10,000 bases of DNA from Candidatus Hydrogenedens sp. (GTDB lineage: Bacteria > Hydrogenedentota > Hydrogenedentia > Hydrogenedentales > Hydrogenedentaceae). The DNA is taken from positions 1 through 10,000 of the forward strand of contig JAIWNQ010000128.1 of the NCBI GenBank assembly GCA_020216745.1. The letters are read 5' to 3'. Below, one piece after another: positions 1 through 6,879 of the stretch. A model generated the notes under the pieces. It was not told the origin of the DNA. It saw only the letters and a list, made by a program, of their open reading frames with translations, and did not search any database. Numbering within the stretch: position 1 is the first letter of the stretch; each line of letters begins with the position of its first letter. The position numbers and the translations under genes were made by a program.

Positions 1-312
1 AAGAAATGTGAATGAAGTGGGGGTTCCGTAGAATTGAATATTTTCTCCACGATTTGCTAAGGCACATGCTCTCTGCAAATCACGAGATAAAACCTCCATA
101 GCTGTACGTGCATTATCATAATTATCTTTAATCATATAACCTTGAAGGGTGCTTTCAATTGCTGAAGTAAACATCATCACTAAACCTGCAAGAAGAATAG
201 ATAAAATAGCCATCGCCACCAATAATTCAATAAGGGTCACACCGATGTTATACTTTAAGAATCTCGGCATCCTTCTTCGTATTGATGTGTATCCCTTACT
301 GTTCTGTAACAT
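1..312 (-). CDS. GspJ/PilW-like minor pseudopilin, 3' end beyond window
   Basis: Only the N-terminal 104 codons are present; the gene runs off the left edge. The protein opens with a prepilin-type signal: a basic leader (RRRMPRFLKYNIG), then VTLIELLVAMAILSILLAGL, a hydrophobic helix with Glu at position 5 after the predicted peptidase cut. Downstream text such as ARTAMEVLSRDLQRA matches the early alpha region of GspJ/PilW proteins (inference from pattern). It would be a minor, tip-located pseudopilin in the inner membrane and periplasm. Two starts are possible. The ATG at 312 has AAGAAAGG about 10 nt upstream and overlaps the preceding gene by 17 nt. The ATG at 270 has AAGAAGG directly abutting it, with no spacing. 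I prefer 312, which gives a 24-residue leader; 270 would give a more usual 10-residue leader. The residue after the cleavage glycine is Val, where Phe or Met is usual. Position after H- and I-like genes supports the J assignment. Confidence 0.8.
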   Translation of the reverse strand, partial: MLQNSKGYTSIRRRMPRFLKYNIGVTLIELLVAMAILSILLAGLVMMFTSAIESTLQGYMIKDNYDNARTAMEVLSRDLQRACALANRGENIQFYGTPTSFTFL

Positions 313-715
313 AGGTAACGAACCTTTCTTCACGTCCATCATTTAAACGCACTTTGAATGTAACGCGATACAAATCCTTCCCTGATGGAACACGAGAAGC
401 AGATGCACCATAATGTTGATATAACTCATACGCACTTGCAGTCGTCTCTATCATCTGAAAAGCAGTGTCTTTAAGCCATAAATTGAGCCCTGTCGATAAT
501 GCTCCACTGACACGAACGCGACTCAGTTCTGTTCGAGCTAAATTTGAAATATTTGCATCGGCAGCAGAATCTGTCAATAACTTTAGAGCTGAAGGAAATA
601 ATGCAAAGACAGCGACCAATCCTCCTGCAATAATTGCCAACGCTATGACAATCTCTAAAAGAGTAAATCCATATTTTCTTAAATTTGAATTCATAGGATA
701 CTGTGTCTTTATCAT
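296..715 (-). CDS. GspI/PilV-like minor pseudopilin
   Basis: This 139-residue protein has a class III (prepilin) signal: leader ending RKYG, predicted cleavage G16|F17, then FTLLEIVIALAIIAGGLVAV with Glu5 (residue 21). The length and the FPSALK segment after the helix suit the GspI/PilV group of short minor pseudopilins (family inference). The C-terminal half (YRVTFKVRLNDGREERFVTYV) reads as a small beta-sheet domain for the periplasm. Its ATG lies inside an ATGA overlap with the stop of the GspH-like gene (712-715), typical of translational coupling. This favours the start at 715 over an internal ATG at 694 that has no SD. It would work with the H- and J-like neighbours as the filament-initiating tip complex. 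No sequence anomaly beyond a rather long 16-residue leader. Confidence 0.85.
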   Translation of the reverse strand: MIKTQYPMNSNLRKYGFTLLEIVIALAIIAGGLVAVFALFPSALKLLTDSAADANISNLARTELSRVRVSGALSTGLNLWLKDTAFQMIETTASAYELYQHYGASASRVPSGKDLYRVTFKVRLNDGREERFVTYVTEQ

Positions 716-1605
716 AAATTAATTTTTATCCTACCTGTAGACCGGAATAGTTCAATAGTTGCAATTCGATGATTAACCCACTGTTTCTCTACCGGCATAC
801 TTTCACCACCAGGTATTACTTCTACTAACGTTGACGGAGTAAAAGAAATATCCAACAACGGTATGATGAATCGTTCTTTTGTGTTTACAGCAGAACTTAC
901 ACTCAATTTTCCAAAGCTATTAAAAACATGAGCCACCCATAAGTAAGTATTTTGTTCATCTATATACGCCTCACTGGCATGTTCTGTTTCCGCCACATCA
1001 AGGAATGGAACCTTAACAAACTGCAGACCTAATAACTGAAATGCATAGGAATCTGCTGACCTATCCCATGACAAAATAGGACCCGGTACCGGTATAAGCA
1101 TATCGGGCATTACCACATCTGTCATAAACTTCACACTACACACAACAATACCTTCACCAAATTCCTTCAACACTCCGGACTCATTTTCATCCCGAATCGG
1201 AACATAAAAATTATCCCAATCCTCCGGAACTCCTAACCTATCACGTATCGTCTCAAAATTAGGATTATTTTTTGAACTAATTTCATACATAATCGCAGCA
1301 GACTTTAAAATATGCAAACTGGGTTGAGTACCAACAATAATTCCACTATTTTCTGTTTCAACATTAGTCATATTTAATGGGATTTCAACATCTTGATAAA
1401 CAACTGCTGTATTTACGCGATATGTAATTGCATACATTCGAGCGACCTGAAGAATCTGTGCCAGTTCTCTGGCTGTACGCCGTAATGGGTCACTCGAGTT
1501 CAAATAAAAACGAACAAAGGAGGGAATAAAAATCAGCCCCAATAAGGCTATTATCACCAATACTACCAAAAGTTCCGTTAATGTAAAACCATGTTTTTTC
1601 ATCAT
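712..1605 (-). CDS. GspH/FimT-like minor pseudopilin, enlarged
   Basis: A 297-residue protein with a short basic leader (MMKKHG), predicted cleavage G6|F7, and a helix FTLTELLVVLVIIALLGLIF carrying Glu5 (residue 11). The next segment, RRTARELAQILQVARMYAITYRV, resembles the GspH/FimT pattern in which the amphipathic helix leads into a beta-rich domain. GspH is usually about 150-200 residues, so this copy carries roughly 100 extra residues in its periplasmic part, whose function I cannot assign. Two ATG codons in tandem open the gene and no SD is visible before them. The start is only 19 nt after an intergenic stem-loop (1625-1663), so translation is probably weaker than for gspG. The stop overlaps the GspI-like start by ATGA. 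GspH is the best family guess from position and helix; a FimT/PilE-like pseudopilin is the alternative. Confidence 0.8.
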   Translation of the reverse strand: MMKKHGFTLTELLVVLVIIALLGLIFIPSFVRFYLNSSDPLRRTARELAQILQVARMYAITYRVNTAVVYQDVEIPLNMTNVETENSGIIVGTQPSLHILKSAAIMYEISSKNNPNFETIRDRLGVPEDWDNFYVPIRDENESGVLKEFGEGIVVCSVKFMTDVVMPDMLIPVPGPILSWDRSADSYAFQLLGLQFVKVPFLDVAETEHASEAYIDEQNTYLWVAHVFNSFGKLSVSSAVNTKERFIIPLLDISFTPSTLVEVIPGGESMPVEKQWVNHRIATIELFRSTGRIKINL

Positions 1606-1624
1606 TTCAAAATAACTTATTTTA

Positions 1625-1663
1625 ATCGGGTAATGTGTTAATTTCTAAAACACATTACCCGAT
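1625..1663 (-). terminator. Intergenic 15-bp stem-loop after gspG
   Basis: A perfect inverted repeat: arm ATCGGGTAATGTGTT at 1625-1639 and its exact complement at 1649-1663, with a 9-nt loop. On the transcribed strand it begins 26 nt after the gspG stop and ends 19 nt before the GspH-like ATG. The sequence after the stem (TAAAATAAGTTATTTT) has no clean U-tract and the stem is about 40% GC, so a strong intrinsic terminator is unlikely. A leaky terminator, or a hairpin that protects the 3' end of a gspG message, is more plausible. Either would raise the major pseudopilin above the minor ones. The hairpin is seen directly; its role is inferred. Confidence 0.5.
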
Positions 1664-1689
1664 GATTCAATTGTCAGCTGTAATAAACA

Positions 1690-2562
1690 TTAACTATAAA
1701 ATCTCATCCAGCTTTGGCCAGGGTCCCAATTATTAATATCATCTCCTCCACCTTTGTATTCTTCATCCTGGTTCGAAGGATAATCTGCAGGTCCACTATA
1801 ACTACCCTCAGGTAATGGTAAGGCTTTTTGAGCACTATAAATAGCCTGTCCTGATACAAGATTTGAACCATTAGACCAAATATATGCTATTTTTCCCTTA
1901 TCCGCAGGATAGCCAAAATCAATTTCCTGATTCGTCTCAGGGTCTACAATATGATACCTATCTTTTAATATAGTTAGTGAATCTATTCTACCTCCTGCAC
2001 TAACTCCCGGTAAGTTTTTATCCTTTTCTCCTAACATATATATTCTAAACGGAATAGGACCATTTCTCGGGGTCCATGGTCCAGGATATATGTTATATAA
2101 ATTGCCCCATGGGTCCGTTGCCAAATCTTCGAGATAACCAACACCTAAACGCATAACCACATCTCTATCCAATATACTGGAATAGACAAGCCCAGTTTCA
2201 ACATCTGCCCTGCCATCAAGTACCCTTCGTCCCTCTCTTAATAACGCATATAACGTACGCGTATAAAGTTCTATAGCTTGTTGGAACTGTCCCGCAGTCA
2301 TTTGCCCTGGAATTAAGCCTAATTTTTCACGAACTGCATCCGGAGTAAATAAGAAATTCAAATTCTGGACATTAGCATCGGTAACCATTTTAGTTAATGC
2401 TAATTCAATTCCTTTAATATCTCCGAGTGCTCGCGTTGCTCTGCCCCTCGCAATATACCGAACTACATTGGGAACTAAAATAGCGGCAAGTATAGATATA
2501 ATTGCCATCACAACCAACAGTTCTACTAAGGTGAATCCTTTGTCTTTGTTTTTGTTTTTCAT
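1690..2562 (-). CDS. gspG: GspG-type major pseudopilin, enlarged
   Basis: The 290-residue product has leader MKNKNKDKG, predicted prepilin-peptidase cleavage G9|F10, and helix FTLVELLVVMAIISILAAIL with Glu5 (residue 14) and the usual VPN break. GspG hallmarks follow: TDPWGNLY (149-156), an YIWSNGSN segment (227-234) and a C-terminal GGGDDINNWD (271-280), which resembles the aspartate-containing calcium-site tail of GspG. It should be the main subunit of the periplasmic pseudopilus. GspG proteins are usually about 140 residues. Here about 60 extra residues precede DPWGN, and the stretch from there to the tail is more than twice the normal length. Start choice: GGAGG lies 8 nt before the ATG at 2562, so the in-frame GTG at 2577, which overlaps that SD, is rejected. 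The gene is set apart by a 130-bp spacer upstream and a stem-loop downstream, suggesting separate expression. Confidence 0.9.
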   Translation of the reverse strand: MKNKNKDKGFTLVELLVVMAIISILAAILVPNVVRYIARGRATRALGDIKGIELALTKMVTDANVQNLNFLFTPDAVREKLGLIPGQMTAGQFQQAIELYTRTLYALLREGRRVLDGRADVETGLVYSSILDRDVVMRLGVGYLEDLATDPWGNLYNIYPGPWTPRNGPIPFRIYMLGEKDKNLPGVSAGGRIDSLTILKDRYHIVDPETNQEIDFGYPADKGKIAYIWSNGSNLVSGQAIYSAQKALPLPEGSYSGPADYPSNQDEEYKGGGDDINNWDPGQSWMRFYS

Positions 2563-2644
2563 ACTGTCTTCCTCCACTCAAGTTGTAAGAACGAACTTTT
2601 TGTCCGCCCTTTGGGTTATAAATTCATTTATTAAATTGTTGTTC

Positions 2645-2671
2645 TACTATATTTATACCATAAATATAGTA
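2645..2671 (-). promoter_or_regulatory. Perfect palindrome with candidate extended -10, upstream of gspG
   Basis: A 12-bp perfect inverted repeat (2645-2656 with 2660-2671, 3-nt centre) lies in the 130-bp gap between gspF and gspG. Only one base pair is G-C. On the minus strand its centre contains TGGTATAAA: a TGn extended -10 followed by TATAAA (2657-2652). A convincing -35 is missing; TGGCAC with an 18-nt spacer is the nearest. If used, transcription would start near 2645 and give a leader of roughly 80 nt before gspG. The palindrome could instead be an operator, or an AT-rich hairpin at the end of the gspF message. There is no U-tract to support termination. Confidence 0.35.
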
Positions 2672-2692
2672 TTCCGTGCCATATTTTTTTGA

Positions 2693-3931
2693 TTATGTTC
2701 CACTAATTGTATCGCCAAGTGTGAATATTGGTAGATATAGAGATACTACAATAAATCCAATTATTCCACCTAAAACCACAATAATAGCAGGCTCCATCAA
2801 CGCCAACATAGCATCAACAGCCGCCTCCACCTCTGCATCATATATATCTGCAACTTTATGCAACATCGCATCCAGACTTCCTGTCTCTTCACCAACATCA
2901 ATCATATTAACAACCATTGCAGGAAAAACTTTCGTCTGGTCTAATGGAGCTGCAATTGTATCTCCTTCTTTTACACTATCATGCACCTTATCGATAGCAT
3001 CTTGAATAATTTCATTACCAATAGTTTCTTTTGTAATTTTTAACGCCTGTAAAATAGGAACACCGGAAGTAATCAATGTGCCCAACGTTCTTGCAAAACG
3101 TGCAACTGCTACTTTAGTAACTAAATCGCCAATTAATGGGACTTTTAAAACAACTCTATCTCGAAACCTACGAACAACATGGAACTTAAAAAGAATTTTT
3201 ATAAAAATAATAGTCCATGAAATAATTGCGATAACCATCCACCAGTTGTAAATCATAAAATCCCCAGCTTTCATTAAGAACTGAGTTGGCCAGGGTAGTT
3301 GCCCACCGAATTCTTTAAAAATATCTGCGAATACTGGAACAACTTTAATCAAAAGGAACATTACAATAGCGGAAGCAATTATAAGCACCGCAATAGGATA
3401 AATCATCGCAGATTTTACTCTCCGTTTAAGTGCCTCACGCCGTTCCATAAATTGGGCAATACGGTTTAACACCGTTTCAAGCATACCACCGACTTCACCT
3501 GCTTTTACCATATTTACAAATAAGCGGTCGAACTGTTTCGGATGTTTAGCCAATGCTTCAGAAAAGGTACTTCCTGATTGAATATCGGTGGCTATCTCAC
3601 GCAAAATATCTTTCAATTTGCACGGTTTCATCTGTGCAATTAGCACATTCAGACTACGCAATAACGGCAACCCAGCATCAATAAGTGTGGATAACTGACG
3701 GGTCATTACTACCAATTGTTTTGTCTTTACACCACCAAAATAAAGTTCGCTGAGCCCCCTCTTTTCACCGCGAGCCCTACGTTCATCACTTCGCCGTGCC
3801 TCACGGACATGCGTTGGGAAAAGTCCTAAACTCCGCACATCATTTATCGCCAGAGCCACACTATCTGCCTGGATAATCCCGAAGACCTCTTTACCTTCTC
3901 GATTAATTGCTCGATATGCATATTTTGGCAT
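2693..3931 (-). CDS. gspF: GspF/PilC-type inner-membrane platform protein
   Basis: A 412-residue polytopic inner-membrane protein, the usual length for GspF/PilC. It has the start MPKYAYRAINREGKEVFG typical of the family, then two homologous T2SSF domains (about 73-196 and 276-398). The repeats are visible as MVKAGEVGGMLETVL (141-155) and MIDVGEETGSLDAML (343-357). Likely membrane helices lie near 176-198, 228-248 and 378-402. GspF/PilC couples the hexameric GspE/PilB motor to pseudopilin insertion into the filament. The SD AAGGAG is 8 nt before the ATG and lies next to the stop of the second ATPase gene, only 14 bp away, so the two are co-translated. A single platform gene follows three ATPase genes, implying that the motors share it. 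Confidence 0.96.
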   Translation of the reverse strand: MPKYAYRAINREGKEVFGIIQADSVALAINDVRSLGLFPTHVREARRSDERRARGEKRGLSELYFGGVKTKQLVVMTRQLSTLIDAGLPLLRSLNVLIAQMKPCKLKDILREIATDIQSGSTFSEALAKHPKQFDRLFVNMVKAGEVGGMLETVLNRIAQFMERREALKRRVKSAMIYPIAVLIIASAIVMFLLIKVVPVFADIFKEFGGQLPWPTQFLMKAGDFMIYNWWMVIAIISWTIIFIKILFKFHVVRRFRDRVVLKVPLIGDLVTKVAVARFARTLGTLITSGVPILQALKITKETIGNEIIQDAIDKVHDSVKEGDTIAAPLDQTKVFPAMVVNMIDVGEETGSLDAMLHKVADIYDAEVEAAVDAMLALMEPAIIVVLGGIIGFIVVSLYLPIFTLGDTISGT

Positions 3932-3945
3932 TGGTCAGGCTCCTT

Positions 3946-5724
3946 TTAATCATCATATTTATCTGTATGAATAATAACTTCTTTTGCAGAGGTTATACCT
4001 TGGACACATTTAATAATACCTTCCTCGCGTAATGTTCTCATACCTAACTTTTTCCTTGCATATCTACGAATATCATACGCCATCGCACGGTCTAAAATCA
4101 TCTCACAAATAGTCTCATCGACCTGTAGAATTTCAAATAAACCTGTTCTACCCATATATCCGATATAATCACATGCAGGACAACCTTTAGGACGAAACAA
4201 TTGTAATTTTGGGTCATCTCGCCAGTTTTTAGGTAAGCCTAACTCATCCATCTCCTCTGAGGAAGGGCGATACCGCTCTCTACAATGTCTACATAGACAA
4301 CGGACTAATCGTTGAGCCAATACTGCCTCTAATGAGGCAGTTATGAGGTATGGTTCAACATCCATATCTAACAAACGAGTAATAGTTTCAGGGGCACTAT
4401 TCGTATGAAGGGTACTCAATACGAGGTGACCTGTCAATGATGCTTCTACTGCAATTTGTGCCGTTTCAAGGTCACGGATTTCTCCGACCATCACAATATC
4501 TGGGTCTTGACGCAAAATAGACCGTAACCCTGCTGCGAAGGTAAGTCCTACTTCTTCATTTACTTGACACTGCATTACTCGGTCAATCTGAAGTTCGACC
4601 GGATCCTCCATCGTAATAATTTTTACTTCTTCACTATTAAGCTTTGCAATACATCCATAAAGTGTCGTTGTTTTCCCTGAACCTGTTGGTCCTGTCACTA
4701 ATAAAATACCATTTGGTCTCGCTAAAACATCATCTAATTTTGCTTTTACATAATCACTTAAACCCAATCGATCCAAATCTATTTTTACAGCGGTACGGTC
4801 TAAAATACGTAAAACAACACCTTCTCCATATAGTGTTGGGAGAGTCGCAACACGGATATCAATAATACTATCTCCAACTTTCAATTCCACACGTGAATCT
4901 TGAGGCAATCTCCGTTCACTGATATCCATATTGCACATAATTTTCACACGGGAAACCAACGCTATTGCTAATGATTTTGGTGGATTAACTATCTCATGAA
5001 GAACACCGTCAATCCGAATTCGAATACGGAATCGGTCTTCATAAACCTCAAAATGAATATCCGATGCCCTTTTCTTAACTGCCTCTAAAAATACAAGATT
5101 AACAATCTTAATAACTTCTGGAAGCTGTGCTAACTCAACCAGGTTTTCCGTATCTTTAATAATTTCCTGAGTTCCTAACTCTTCTAACGTCAATTCACTG
5201 GAGCCAACTTTCTCCTGCAATTCCACAATCATTTCGTGGATGGAATCGGTTTCAAATGAATAATTATTTTTCCATGCTATCGCTATATCTTGCGGGTTAC
5301 TAATTGCCCCTTTAACAGACTGACCCACGATATGATGTAAATCATCCAATATTTGCAAATTTAACGGGTCTGCCATTGCAACAATAAGAACACCATCAAC
5401 TTCCCTAATAGGGATGACATTATAAAATCGTGCCACGTCCGGTGAAATTTTCCGAACAATTTCTTCGGGAATCTTTAATTTTGTGACATCTACCCGCTCC
5501 ATCCCTAATTGGACACCAAGTGCTTCCACGATAGCCTGCTCATCACAGTACCCCATCGCCACTAAAACACGCCCCAAAAAGTCTCCTGTTATCCTCTGTC
5601 TCTGTAAAGCCTCATCCAATTGTAAAGGCGTTATTACCCCCTGCTCCACTAAAATATCGCCCAACCGTCGCTGGTTAATTTGATTGGTATTTAACTGATT
5701 TTGTTTTACAATAGCACTTGCCAT
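3946..5724 (-). CDS. gspE: GspE/PilB assembly ATPase no. 2, MshEN type
   Basis: A 592-residue cytoplasmic secretion ATPase. Residues 1-150 form an MshEN-type domain with tandem 24-residue motifs: RLG..LV..G ending QRQ at 20-43, and a second at 49-72 (FLGRVLVAMGY...VQ). These match the c-di-GMP-binding pattern known for MshE. The T2SSE core follows: ASDIHFE (220-226), Asp-box region (273-308), Walker A GPTGSGKT (345-352), Walker [10 protein letters not shown] with catalytic Glu415, and His box TGHLVLSTLHTN (431-442). A zinc-binding tetracysteine is present at C478/C481 and C515/C518. All expected catalytic residues are intact. It should power filament extension through GspF, encoded 14 bp downstream. 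The SD AAGGAG is 13 nt from the ATG, longer than its neighbours' 7-9 nt, so this gene may be translated less efficiently. Whether it is best named GspE or PilB cannot be decided from sequence. Confidence 0.95.
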   Translation of the reverse strand: MASAIVKQNQLNTNQINQRRLGDILVEQGVITPLQLDEALQRQRITGDFLGRVLVAMGYCDEQAIVEALGVQLGMERVDVTKLKIPEEIVRKISPDVARFYNVIPIREVDGVLIVAMADPLNLQILDDLHHIVGQSVKGAISNPQDIAIAWKNNYSFETDSIHEMIVELQEKVGSSELTLEELGTQEIIKDTENLVELAQLPEVIKIVNLVFLEAVKKRASDIHFEVYEDRFRIRIRIDGVLHEIVNPPKSLAIALVSRVKIMCNMDISERRLPQDSRVELKVGDSIIDIRVATLPTLYGEGVVLRILDRTAVKIDLDRLGLSDYVKAKLDDVLARPNGILLVTGPTGSGKTTTLYGCIAKLNSEEVKIITMEDPVELQIDRVMQCQVNEEVGLTFAAGLRSILRQDPDIVMVGEIRDLETAQIAVEASLTGHLVLSTLHTNSAPETITRLLDMDVEPYLITASLEAVLAQRLVRCLCRHCRERYRPSSEEMDELGLPKNWRDDPKLQLFRPKGCPACDYIGYMGRTGLFEILQVDETICEMILDRAMAYDIRRYARKKLGMRTLREEGIIKCVQGITSAKEVIIHTDKYDD

Positions 5725-5749
5725 TGACTTATTTTATCTCCTTATACTG

Positions 5750-6859
5750 TTATGCAACTTCTCCTTCTTTCTTTGGAGCGGGACCACCTTCAATACCCAA
5801 TGCACGGGCTGCCGCCTCAAATTCATCCGGCATCTGTGCTTTGGCTAAGCAATCTTCATATTTACATATCCCTTTACGGAACAAAGCAAGTAAATGCTCA
5901 TCCAGAAGGTTCATACCATACTTATGACCTGTTTGGATAGCTGATGTGATACGATAGGTCTTATTTTCACGAATAAGATTTTGGATAGCTGGTGTAGAAT
6001 ACATTATTTCAAATGCAGCAACACGACCAAAACCACTCTTCCGTGGGATAAGCGTCTGCGAGATAACTGCCTTTAAGTTTCCTGCTAACTGGGTTCGTAT
6101 TTGCTCTTGTTGGTTCGAGGGGAAAGCGTCTACAATACGGTCTACGGTTCTCACTGCACCTGTGGTGTGAAGTGTTGCAAACACTAAGTGCCCCGTTTCT
6201 GCGGCGGTGATTGCCGCTTCTATTGTTTCCAAGTCACGCATTTCACCAACAAGAATTACGTCAGGGTCCATACGTAAGGCTCGACGTAAAGCCTCTGCGA
6301 ACGTTGGCACATCAACACCAACTTCTCGTTGTGTTACTACGCTTTTTTTATGTGTATGAAAATATTCTATTGGGTCTTCTATTGTGATAATATGAGCATC
6401 AAGATTCGTATTTATCCAATCAATCATTGTCGCAAGTGTTGTCGATTTTCCTGAACCTGTAGGACCTGTTACCAATACCAAACCACGTGGTTGCCGTAAC
6501 AGATTTTCGATATGTCTGGGCAGACCTAATTCTTCAAAAGTCAATATTTTGCGAGGGATTAAACGGAGAACAATCCCCACATAACCTTTTTGCTTAAAAA
6601 TAGACACACGAAAACGTGCAATATCTTCAAATGCAAAACCGAAGTCAGAACCACCTACCTCTTGTAACTCTTGTTGATTATCAACCGAAGCAATACTTTT
6701 CATTAGCCGTTCTGTATCCTCTGCTGTCAGAGGGTCTTCACCAAAATAAATTAGCCTCCCGTGGACTCTGCCCACTGGTGGATTATCGACGGCAAGGTGC
6801 AAGTCCGAACCTTCACGGTCAATAAGCATCCTCAATAAACTTACCATTTCATAAGCCAT
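5750..6859 (-). CDS. pilT: PilT-type retraction ATPase
   Basis: A 369-residue cytoplasmic ATPase of the PilT branch. It lacks the MshEN region and the zinc tetracysteine seen in its GspE neighbours. It carries Walker [10 protein letters not shown] (132-140), Walker [13 protein letters not shown] (199-209, Glu206), His box [12 protein letters not shown] (221-232), and AIQNLIRE (291-298). The last is the near-exact form of the C-terminal AIRNLIRE motif needed for retraction in characterised PilT proteins. Length and start ([18 protein letters not shown]) match the family. PilT hexamers disassemble type IV pili; they are not a standard part of type II secretion. The gene sits between two assembly ATPases, with 20-bp and 25-bp gaps, and has the SD AAGGAG 7 nt before its ATG, so all three ATPases are probably made from one message. 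Confidence 0.96.
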   Translation of the reverse strand: MAYEMVSLLRMLIDREGSDLHLAVDNPPVGRVHGRLIYFGEDPLTAEDTERLMKSIASVDNQQELQEVGGSDFGFAFEDIARFRVSIFKQKGYVGIVLRLIPRKILTFEELGLPRHIENLLRQPRGLVLVTGPTGSGKSTTLATMIDWINTNLDAHIITIEDPIEYFHTHKKSVVTQREVGVDVPTFAEALRRALRMDPDVILVGEMRDLETIEAAITAAETGHLVFATLHTTGAVRTVDRIVDAFPSNQQEQIRTQLAGNLKAVISQTLIPRKSGFGRVAAFEIMYSTPAIQNLIRENKTYRITSAIQTGHKYGMNLLDEHLLALFRKGICKYEDCLAKAQMPDEFEAAARALGIEGGPAPKKEGEVA

Positions 6860-6879
6860 AATTAATCTCCTTATGTGTT

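Noticed and set aside
465..722. Plus-strand open frame of 85 codons
   Set aside because: Fully antisense to the GspI-like gene, with no SD or recognisable domain.
2563..2577. Upstream GTG start for gspG adding five residues
   Set aside because: Those codons contain the GGAGG SD that serves the ATG at 2562, and the added acidic residues would spoil the basic prepilin leader.
2563..2692. Possible c-di-GMP or other riboswitch in the gspG leader
   Set aside because: I looked for GEMM-type conserved segments and found none; only the AT palindrome stands out.
2676..3005. Plus-strand open frame of 109 codons
   Set aside because: It lies antisense to the conserved C-terminal part of gspF and resembles no family; its composition reflects the opposite gene.
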